The notes beneath the pieces were generated by a model. That model made no database searches, was not told the origin of the DNA, and saw only the letters and a program-made list of their open reading frames with translations. Below are positions 38,822-49,000 of a stretch of DNA of 64,000 nt, one piece after another; position 1 is the stretch's first letter; each line of letters starts with the position of its first letter. The stretch lies in NCBI GenBank assembly GCA_026874595.1, contig CM049322.1, positions 58,557,886-58,621,885 on the forward strand. The letters run 5' to 3'. The position numbers and the translations under genes were made by a program. The DNA is from Sipunculus nudus (Eukaryota; Annelida; Sipuncula; Golfingiida; Sipunculidae).

Positions 38822-38835
38822 GTCTCCTTGGCTAC
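38822..38835 (-). promoter_or_regulatory. Candidate RFX X-box upstream of CFAP45
   Basis: On the minus strand GTAGCCAAGGAGAC matches the RFX palindrome type (GTTGCCATGGNAAC-like, with two departures in the right half). It lies about 130 bases before the CFAP45 ATG. RFX factors drive motile-cilium genes, so the position fits. The sequence match is only moderate. Confidence 0.4.
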
Positions 38836-38880
38836 TGCGCAGGTTCACTGATTGTTGCGCCGCCTAGCGGGTACACGAGT

Positions 38881-38980
38881 TTCATTATTCACATCCCTCG
38901 GCTAAATTCCCTTTATTTACGACAAGTTTTAGAGTCTTTTACATTGAATGTTTCATTATTCACAGCACTCGGCTAAATTT
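38881..38980. repeat. Tandem duplication in the CFAP45 upstream region
   Basis: TTTCATTATTCACA, then CTCGGCTAAATT occurs twice, near 38880 and 38949, about 69 bp apart. Confidence 0.6.
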
Positions 38981-39542
38981 ACTGTGAAATGAATGGCTTT
39001 GGATCAACACGCATTGAATATTTCATTCATGATTTCAAACAACGATTCGTAAATGGGAAATAAAAAATAAATCAGAGTTGATCTAATTCGGAACATTGGA
39101 CATATTTCTTTCCTATCAAACTAATGGACTTGTTACATGTACGAAAACTTTATTTTTAATCAGGGACAAATCAGTCCGCTGACCTCTGACCTTTCAGGAT
39201 ATCCGGTCGGTGACTTTCAGGATCTTGGCCTGGAAGAACACTAGAAAAAAATAACGATGGCTCTCAGAGTGTTGATGCGGCCCGTGTGCCAACATGAAAT
39301 GCATTTAAAACGAGGTATCCATTTGTGTTTTTGTTGATGTATAAAACCCCACAATGCCATTTGTGACGGCATCGTTAACTTTATATTATCCTTGTGTTTC
39401 CTGTAATATCGCCCAGTGTGTCTGTCGTGACGTCTGCCTTCATCAAGTTCATTAGCGGTATCCATACCACACAAGCTAAACTGCTTGTAGTGGTATCTAG
39501 GTACATACACTCCGATATCGAAACAAAAAAGTTAGAACTAAC

Positions 39543-40086
39543 GGAGCCACTATAGAACGCGGGCTTTGCTTCTATTGATTTTATATAAATAAAACTGTCT
39601 CCTGTCGTTCCCTATTTTAACTCCCTGTCTTTCCCTGAAGATGTCCCTACACTCAACTCTCTAATATTAACAACTACTAATCATCACAAGTAGCCTGAAA
39701 CGGGAATCGAACCTACGTTCTCTAGACTAGGAACCCTACACGCTACTAAGAGAGCCGTGAAGACGAGATACCATGAGGAGCGAGTTTTGTTCATTTATAT
39801 CTGCGGTAGAAGCGCCATCTAAAATGGGAAACCATTTACTATTTTAACAGGAAAATAAAGCTTTAGGTGGGGGCTCCGCCCCCACTCTCCCGTTCAGACG
39901 GGGAACCCAGGTTCCCTGGACCCCTCCTCCTCTAATATTATAAACTCCAGCTATGAGCAAAATAAAATACGGGAATTCTGAGGAAAATGATATGTATCGG
40001 CATTTTCCAGGCAACAATTTATTATGCGACACACGTTTTACCAGCGGCCATGCGGTAGGCTGAAGCCCAGTTTCTATAGTTCTGCC
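39543..40086. mobile_element. TIR element with 8-bp target duplication
   Basis: GAACTAAC flanks both ends (39535-39542 and 40087-40094). The ends are imperfect inverted repeats (GGAGCCACTATAGAACGCGG against GGCAGAACTATAGAAACTGG). The other arm of the surrounding inverted duplication shows the site once and without the element, so the boundaries are exact. Inside, the minus strand of about 39690-39760 is tRNA-like (B box GGTTCGATTCCCG, A-box-like region CTTAGTAGCGTGTAGG), and 39868-39885 is a GC palindrome. An 8-bp duplication fits hAT, P or Merlin-type elements; the ends do not decide between them. Confidence 0.85.
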
Positions 40087-40539
40087 GAACTAACTTTTAA
40101 ACTGACAGCTTCTTACCTTTCATTGGGATGATGTCAGCATAAAAAATGCATTTAGTCTGTTTGATTGGTATATCCACAGCAGGTTTACATAATAATTAGT
40201 TGGCTCAAATGTATTATTTTTTGTATATGTAGGTCTTTATCCACATGAGTACTCAGAAACAGCCTGTCATCTGTTCAAACATGGCTGCTTGATTTACATC
40301 TGCTACCACTGCTACTAGGGGGGGCCATTGTGCTATACAAATTAGACTCTTACTCTTCTTCTAGACTTCCAAACTTTAGCTGCCTGCAGCGACGAAACGT
40401 CTTGGACGGTTACCGGACGACTGTTTTGTTGCCTCCCCGTATATATAGTGGTATTTGACCACGATACGATCGTATTTTCCATAAAAGGCAGTTTTATTTT
40501 CAATTTAACTGAAGGGGTGACATTAAAACTTCTTCAACA

Positions 40540-40587
40540 TGGCAAAAGTATCTTATTTTCAATACAACTACAACATAGTGGCAACTG
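40540..40587 (+). other. Possible first exon upstream of MRPL39
   Basis: ATGGCAAAAG opens a 16-codon frame (MAKVSYFQYNYNIVAT) ending at a consensus donor, ACT|GTAAGT, at about the place a promoter-proximal MRPL39 exon should be. The donor is phase 0, but the next confirmed MRPL39 exon needs phase 1. The matching frame across this donor has no ATG back to its stop at 40343. Either a small exon is missing between 40.6 and 46.0 kb or this is a different or non-coding transcript. Confidence 0.3.
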
Positions 40588-40887
40588 TAAGTACATTTTC
40601 CTTCAGTTATTGTAAATTTTGGTCTAAGAAGACACGGGTCGTTCTGCCCATAACCGCCATGACAGAAGCAGTTAGAATGAATATGTAGCGGCGAATATGT
40701 TTTGTGTACTTGTCCCGTTTTATAAAAGTTATAGATTTAATTAAGCAGGGACTTTATGAAATTAGCTTATCATGACAAAATTTTGTCTGAAAAAAATTAG
40801 ATACTCGAGTTACTGAGGAGTTTTCTCCCATGTACAGACACAGATCATACAGAGGTTAGAATCCCATCCAAGTGCATACATGGGGTG

Positions 40888-41090
40888 GTGACTATAAAAT
40901 GTACTCTCAGATATATCCAACATTTTATAGTCACCCTTGGTGGCTATCCAAACTTGAGACTTGGGATGGTTATTTTTTTTGTTCCGGGTATATCCTAAAG
41001 GCTGTTTAGTTCATATTTACATTTAAAGTTTGCATACCATAATAGATCTACCAGGAACAAAAAAATAACCATCCCAAGTCTCAAGTTTGG
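40888..41090. repeat. Two nested palindromes in the inverted-duplication spacer
   Basis: GTGACTATAAAATG and its complement CATTTTATAGTCAC (40888-40933) form one hairpin. CCAAACTTGAGACTTGGGAT (from 40948) and its complement ATCCCAAGTCTCAAGTTTGG (to 41090), extended by a shared AACC/T-run/GTTCC portion, form a second with arms of about 38 bp. Confidence 0.85.
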
Positions 41091-42564
41091 AATTCTAGAA
41101 GAAGAGTAAGGGTCTAATTTGTATAGCACAATGGCGCCCCCTAGTAGCAGTGGTAGCAGATGTAAATCAAGCAGCCATGTTTGAACAGACGACAGGCTGA
41201 TTCTGAGTACTCATGTGGATAAAGACCCACATATACAAAAAATAATACATTTGAGCCAACTTATTATTATGTAAACCTGCTGTAGATATACCAATCAAAC
41301 AGACTAAATGCATTTTTTATGCTGACATCATCCCAATGAAAGGTGAGAAGCTGTCAGTTTAAAAGTTAGTTCTAACTTTTTTGTTTCGATATCGGAGTGT
41401 ATGTACCTAGATACCACTACAAGCAGTTTAGCTTGTGTGGTATGGATACCGCTACAAGTTCATGTGACTCCATTGAGTTGAAATCTAATGATCGTCAGAC
41501 TACCTTTCTTTAATTTATTTTTAAAATCCACATAAAAATGGATTTGAGCCACTATGATTTATCCATATTTGGAATCCTTAGAATATTCTCTTTATAGATA
41601 TATGCACCGTGTCTCAGTTTTTTGCTTTAAAGATTTTAAAATTTTAAATCAATTTTTCTTTAAAAATTTAAACACACTATATCTCACATTTGGCAAAGAT
41701 TATTAATGTAAAATAGTATAAATTCAATCAAATATCTCCAGGTAACTTGTTATTATATTTATATAGTCTTTTTACATATTTAAAGTTATTTTAAATGGTG
41801 TATATCTGCTGTATTGAAAGAGAAATCGGAAAAAAATTTGCATTGGTTTTGGCAGTGTAATGATGGAGCATGGGTTAAATAAGTTACATGGCTTAGTTGG
41901 GTAAAACTTACTGATATAACATGAGGTAATTTCATATTTCATGGCATTTACTTGATACCTCGACCTTTACCAGAAAAGCATGGTATTGACAAAAATTTAG
42001 CGCAGTGAACAAAAATTCTGCTACAGGGGGATTTATATATATTGTAAAATTCAGGGTAAGGGTACCAGGGAAAATGTATGTACTAATTAGAATCAATTAG
42101 CAAGTGCCGGTAATAAGGGTAAGCACTCCCCTGGCTGACTTATGTGCAGCCTAGGCACACCTGTCAATCAAGGATGTACCTGGCACCTCTAGTGAATAGT
42201 TAACCAATCAGCAATTGAATACTCTTGGTTCTCTCTGAGCTGACACCAAGTTCCATATTTACGCCATGTGGGATTGGCATCTCAATTGAAATGCTGTTTT
42301 TCCATTTGATACATTATAATGTCAGAAATGTGTTTTTGTGGCAAGATAGATACAACAAATAAATAAAAGGTCACTGTTCTTTTTTTTTTCATAACCATGT
42401 AAATTTTACAAAATTTTAAAACTGACTGGTATGAAAGCCTGGGACTGTGCAGCCAATGTACAGTCTGCTGCACAGTCACAGTGACAGACATACAGGTTAC
42501 TGACCCCCCCCCCCCCCACCCAACTTACACCACAGGCCAGGGCTGGCAGTTTTAACAGCAGTTA

Positions 42565-45178
42565 TTAGCTCAGCTGACTATAAGTCATCTGAGCTATAGT
42601 TGTGGTCCATTGTCCGTCGTCCGTCCGTCCGTCCGTCCGTAGATGTGGCACGTTTTGAAACCGTAAGACCTAGGAATCCAAAATTCTGCATAATGTTAGA
42701 TGTCCCCAAGATCTCCTACCAAGCCGAAAACTGGGTCTTTGCAAAGTCGTTCCTTTGAGAAATTAAGAAAAAACCTCAATTTTTTATTAAAAACCTATTT
42801 TCACACTTCAGGACTGCCTAATATCAAAACCACTCATCTGTTTTTCCTCATATTTACCATAAATATTCCTCTATATAGTTCCTATGTACATGCCAGAAAT
42901 TATGTCTGTATTATTTAATTTAAAAAAGTTATGGGCCCAAACATAATGCATTTTGTAAAAAATCAGGAAAGATATTTGATCACTTAACACAAAAAATGTT
43001 AAAGCTATCGACCTTTTTTCCAGTAATATAACTGTAATTAATCAAAATAAAATTGTATACCCAAAATTAGATGAAAATCTTTTAAATTTTCTTAAATATT
43101 AATAAAAATAAAAAATTGGTACCTTAAATTTTGCCCAACTTTGACCATGGCACGTTTTTTTCCTGTAAGTACTGTGGATTTAATTTTCACAGCATGTTTT
43201 TGTTAGCATTTCAACTGTTAACACCAAAAATTTGAAACCAGTTGATCAAAAACTGTAGATTTTATTCAAGTTTTCAAGCACCATGTAACATATTGTTTAC
43301 ATCAAGCTAGTGTTATGCAGTTTGCAAGAGCTCAGCTCCCCAGCTTCAGCTCTTAGTTCCTTAAATTCGGCATACAGTTAGATGTCTCCAAAATCCCCTA
43401 CCATGCCAAGAATTTGGTCACTAGGACTTAATACCTTCGAGATATTAATGAAAAACTTCATTTTTCCATTAAAAACCCATTGTTACACTTCAAGACTGCC
43501 TAATATCAAATCACTGATCTGACTTTAATCATAAATAATATACATATTTTTCATTCTTTATGCACATGCCAGAATGATGTCAGTATTGCGTAATTGTTTT
43601 AAGTTATGGGCCCAAACATAATGCACTTTTTAAAAAATCAAGAAATATATTTACTCCCTTAACAAGGGCATTGCTGAAGCTAGAGATTTTTTTGTCAGGG
43701 ATGTAACATTATTTAATCAAGATTCAATTGAATACCCAAAATTAGTTCTGAATTTTTCAAATTTTATAAGTTATTAGTATAAATATAAAATTAGTACCTT
43801 AAATTTTGCCCAACTGTGACCATGGCACGTTTGTGTCCTGTGAGCACTGTTGATATAATTTTCATATCATGACCACATTAGGATTTCAGCTTTTTAGTTT
43901 AGAAAGCTGAAAGAAATTGGCCAAAAATTGTAGCTTTTATTAATGTTTTTTATGAGACCCTGTCAGACTTTGGCTCTCTCCAGCCCCTCTTGAGTCACCT
44001 GTATGTTGACCTTGTTGACCTTTCATCAAATTATGCACGCTTGCGGCGAGGCATACAGGAATCCAGGCAGCTTATGGCCAGCCACAGTTGATCCAGGTGT
44101 CCAACCCAACTCATCTAGTAGTTTTAACCAACAACATAACAATAAACAATAAATTAATAAATTTTTATTGTTTTTTTTTATAACAAATTAAAGAAAAATA
44201 GAAAAGGAATTTGTTAGTTTATAATAACAGGAAATTAACTTGCAGTTACTGATGATATAAGAATCTTGTATCGATGGGTAGAATGTCACATATTCCAAAT
44301 AACACCATGCAGTCACCTATGGCATTTTTCAGTTCAATTTTAATGATAAAGAAGTAAATCATATTATTCATTACTAATCATTAGGGATCATATGAAGGAA
44401 ATTAATGATAGACAAAGATGCAGTTGATAATATTAATCTAGATTCCTACTGTGTCTAGTGTGTAGATTGATGTGAAATTAGTCCAAAATGAATTTTTTAC
44501 AGTTATTTTTTAATATAAATAAAAGCCATTAAACCAGGTACTTATGATCATTATTTAAATGTGTGAATTTTGTATATTCTGGATTCTCAACATCATTGGT
44601 TGGTGAAACTGAATAAATACCAGACATGGGGCGAATACTTTGTAATTGTATTTAAATACGAATATGATTATGTACTCCATTATAAAATTTCTTGCATAAA
44701 GAATAGGAATTCAGGTAAAAATGAAAGTATATGAATACTGGTGCAAATACTTTCAAAATGTATTCATGAATGCATTCATGAATATATTCTTTAATATTAT
44801 TTTAATAATCATATCAGTTATATTTCATTTAAAAAAATCATATGATTCTCTTATTATTTTTTATAAAAATTATATTTGGGACAATATTTGTATTTTTTTT
44901 TAATAAATAGTTAAACTTATATTATATGTTCTGCTTATAAGTTATATGGCCAAGTCAAAATCTGTGTGACAATAGTACTCCATTTGTTGATAAAATAAAT
45001 GAAATCAATCCTCTTCCCTGTCTCCAAAGGTACTATCAAAATCATACATAAGCTAAACAACAACAACTCATAATACAGCTTATATTTATTACCACACAAA
45101 ACCAGCATGTGCCTCATTTCTAAATAATATTTTTTATCATATATAACAGCTGAGCGTCGTGACCCATAGGTCCCTTGT
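42565..45178 (-). mobile_element. Helitron-like / pearl-like repeat element
   Basis: On the minus strand it starts AAACAAGGGACCTATGGGTC, then GACGCTCAGCTG, and ends with the hairpin CTCAGATGACT, TAT, AGTCAGCTGAG, then CTAA, the same ends as the element at 32274-35024. The inside is different: a tandem pair with period about 685 bp (GACCATGGCACGTTT near 43143 and 43825; AGATGTC(C/T)CCAA near 42699 and 43381), plus a short CCGT tract at 42617-42640. No protein is encoded. Confidence 0.65.
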
Positions 45179-45631
45179 TTTATTAATTAATCATTTGGAT
45201 AGATCTGTATCAGGGAGCGACTGTAGAATTGGTGCCTGCACAAAAATGAGGAAAATTGAAATGACTTGTGTGGCTTGCTTTTCCTTATCTGTCACTCTTG
45301 TTACTTAGTTGTTTGTTACATCTATTGTATGTGTTATGTCTTTCTTACATGGTCATGTGTCCTGATGAATTTGATATTTGTAAGAGAACATGAATAAGTA
45401 ACATGAATAGATAAATGTAAACAGGTATTGATGAAATCCAAACCACTGACCTTCCGATCTGGGGCTAGAGGTACATCCTTTATCCTTCAGAGGCTAGGCT
45501 GCTTCATGAGGATGAAAATTGGGTATTTATGTTGATATATATTCAGTGCAGGTCATTCTGCTGCAGCGCCATCTATGAGAGCTTTTGCAAGATATTTCTC
45601 AAAAGGTTCTGGGAGGGATTTGAGGGAGACA

Positions 45632-45726
45632 CCCCCCCCCCCCCCCTTCACAGCAATCAAACACAATGAGAGTAACTGAAGTAGGAAACATAAATAGAAT
45701 CCCTATGGGAACCCCCCCCCCCCCCC
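45632..45726. repeat. Pair of poly-C tracts
   Basis: Two C runs of about 16-18 bases, 70 bp apart, in a repeat-like segment starting near 45605. Glycine-rich reading frames on the minus strand are artefacts. Confidence 0.85.
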
Positions 45727-46060
45727 ATACTTTAGTGATTTCAATGAGCATGGTAGATAGTTTTCTAAACTTTTTCTGACATCGCAAGATGCACAGTGGA
45801 TACAGTTCTTTCTCATTCCTGGATGTCTGGTTGCAATAATAATAGAAGTAACCTAAATTTAAAACATAAGGTACTGTGTAAAGATCAATTATTATTATGG
45901 TAAGTTAGCAAAAAATGGAAACTGGGTGAAACCTTGGAAAAGTAAAAATTCAACAATGCAAATATGAAGCTTAAAATAGTATATTTATTGATTTTTGATT
46001 GACACCCTCAGTTGATTGACAATCCATGGTTCTAAATATTAGAAACTACTCTGATTACAG

Positions 46061-49000
46061 GTTACAGCACAAAGAAGCTGACAAACTCCCAGGTCAGGAA
46101 GAAACGTAATGATTTATTTGGGCAGGAGAAGGCGAGGCAGCTGTCCCTGGTCTCTCGCATAGAGAAGATCAAAGTTGAACACAGAGGGCCCCCGGAGGAA
46201 TGCTCACTGCTCATGAACAAAAACCTGTCCACGCCATTCAACTGTGCAATGCGTAAGTATAACAGATGTGTCATATCCCTAGACCATAATAGGAGGACAG
46301 TTGTAGTTGGCTCTTGATAATTGGCAAGGTTTGGATTGATTATTGATAAATCACAGTTGATTATGAAGATATGTGTAAATTTTATTGATCAGTGATCCAA
46401 GGTAAAAGATAAATATCAATAATTTTTTTAACGGTAAAGTAGATCATCTGACAGTCCATGGAGGCGGTGCAGCCACAATAAAACAGAACCAGAAGACTTT
46501 CCACATGGTGTTGAGTAACTGACAAAAATGCTACATTTCAACTGCATTTATTTGCCATTCAAATATCTTGATAATCTCAACTTAGAATCATTGTTGTGTC
46601 ATTTTCTGTTCCTCGCATTATTAACAATAATCTATAACATGAATGGTTTTTTTTAACAGTCTTACAGTCAGAGCAGTTGATAATCATATCAAACTTTGTC
46701 AGACCCTTGTATAGTCACATTTTGAATTCAGAGCCATCTACAATCAGTTCTGTGGTCTAGCATCAATTTATATTTTGACATATCATGCCAGCCCTACAGT
46801 AAAAAGAGATTTCAAATTTAAGTTTACTTAACTTCAGTTTTTAGATTTTTTGAAAACTAAAAATACACTAGGAGCACATGTACTAGCAATGGGTATAAAG
46901 CTCAGCCGACTATCAATAGTGATGGGCCTTTGTAAAGTTATGAGATGTATGCGCAGGCGCGGATACAAGGACTGGCATGGGGGTGCACCCCCCCGCACCC
47001 CACCATTATGTAAAATCCTTGACACCCCCCCCCCCCAATTGAAAATGGAACCTCCTATATTGCTCTTTGTTGTTTCAGACATCAGTGAATTACTAATGGA
47101 CAGATCAGTGGTGGCTTTGGTAAATGGAGAACCATGGGACATGCACCGCCCCCTGGAGGAGGACTGTGAAGTTAAATTCTTGCATTTTAAAGATGAAGAT
47201 CCAAGCCTCAGTAACCAGGTAAGTTGTTAAGGTCAAAGGTTAAACCACAGGTCAGTTGTTAAGGTCAAAGGTTAAACCACAGGTTGGTGTTTAAGGTTAT
47301 AAATCACAGGTCAGTTGTCAAGGTCCAAGGTTAAACCACATGCAGACAAAGGGCGTTTGGTGATCAGTGTTAACATTGACTGGGTAAACTCAGGTAAATC
47401 TCAGAGTACAGTGTATGCTTTTTTACTGTACTAGAAAATCTTTATAAACCCCCTTGGTGCAGTATTGTGTTGAAATGACCATATTATCATGTAGAAGTTC
47501 ATGTGAAAATGTGTATCGCTGTTAACTTACAGCTTGATGACAGATGACTTGTGGATAAATAACCCAGGGCTGCTAACACTACAGTATATGTTTGGTTGTG
47601 TTTTAACACAATTTATTTTCAGAACAAAACTTTACTTGATATTTCAGACTTTCTGGAGGTCTTGTTCCTTCATGCTGGGCCATGTCCTGGAGACGGCATT
47701 TAAAGATGAACATTATGTTGAGCTCTGCAGCTTCCCAGCTCCAAATGGTAAGACAGTCATGTACCCGTAATGGTTCTGGACGTGAGACCACAAGGTTGTG
47801 GGTTCAAGTCCCATTCAGAAGGCCTTCCTCACTAAGACCCCTGGCGAAGGTCTTTACCACAATGTTGAGTGCTCTCCACCCAGGGCTTATTGGGTACTAG
47901 TCATACATGGGTGACAGGAAAAATGTAGAATATATTATCCAATTGTGTCTATACAAAGGTGTGTGTTTGGCTGTATCCTCCCCAGGGAAATGAGAAAAGC
48001 TACAAGAATGAACAGGCCCTAGATCAGGAAGGCAAATTTTAAAGTCAGATGAGTGAAGTCAGACCATAAACCCCAACCTTTACCTACCATTGAAACTAGC
48101 CTTCATGTAATATTACCAAGTGGACTGATTTGCACTACTGTATTTTACCACATTCTCTTCATAAAATGGAAAATAAAAAATCTTGGTGCTTAATAAATAT
48201 AGAATCAGAATTTCCCAACTATTTTCCTGCTGCATTGAACATGGTCAGGAAGGCTGATTGACAGCTGGAGTTGAGCGATAGTAAAGGATTTTTTAGTATA
48301 TGAACAGTTTTGGTTTAATTTTCAAATATATAACAAAGTTTTATCTTATTTATTGCTTTGAATTTTAAATACTTCAAATATATCTTTGATATGGCTTACA
48401 ACCCCAGAGAAGTGATAAATAATATGGAGACTGATGGGTATGAGGCACCTGTTTTGTTGACCTTGTTTAAAATTGTTGTTATTCGGTTGATGGCACTCTA
48501 TGTGCTGGCACTGGGTAGCAGATTATCTTAGGTGAAAGAAGGTATATAAAAACGTGTATAAAACGTGGGGTCTGGACAGCATTGCTGTGTGAAACATAAA
48601 AAATGAAATACAACAATCCACTTGGTTACAATTTTGATTTTTACTGACTTGAAACAAATACTGCATTTTATATTTAAGTTATTTGTAGATTCCTCAAAGG
48701 TAAAACAGTTATGGCTTAAAGAATCAGCAAAATTTATCCATTGCTGAGAATAGAGTTTGTAATATATATACAAACTTCTAACACTACAACAGAATATGTT
48801 ACCTCTCAGATAATTTATAAAATAATTCCCATAAACATTTAGGGGATTTAGAACAGTTATGGATTTACACTGATGTGCTCATCTTTTCCAGTAAAGAGCG
48901 GGAGTTTTGTGTATGATGCTTTCCTTGACGTAGAAGACTGGAACCCAACAAGCGTAAGTCTGGCTCCACCCGTTGTCAAGTTGGTCAACTAAGAAACGGA

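Larger units (their letters stand above)
39454..41453. repeat. Large inverted duplication, about 370-bp arms
   Basis: The right arm (41083-41453) is the inverted copy of the left arm (39454-39542 plus 40095-40376). The left arm is split by a 544-bp insertion at 39543-40086. Matching landmarks include the block TATCGGAGTGTATGTACC, AAATGCATTTTTTATGCTG, and CAAGCAGCCATGTTTGA with their complements. The spacer holds two further palindromes (40888-40933 and 40948-41090). The structure lies between CFAP45 and MRPL39. Confidence 0.85.

Noticed and set aside
46834-47142. Minus-strand frame opposite an MRPL39 exon
   Set aside because: It is antisense to a confirmed exon and includes poly-G/glycine sequence.
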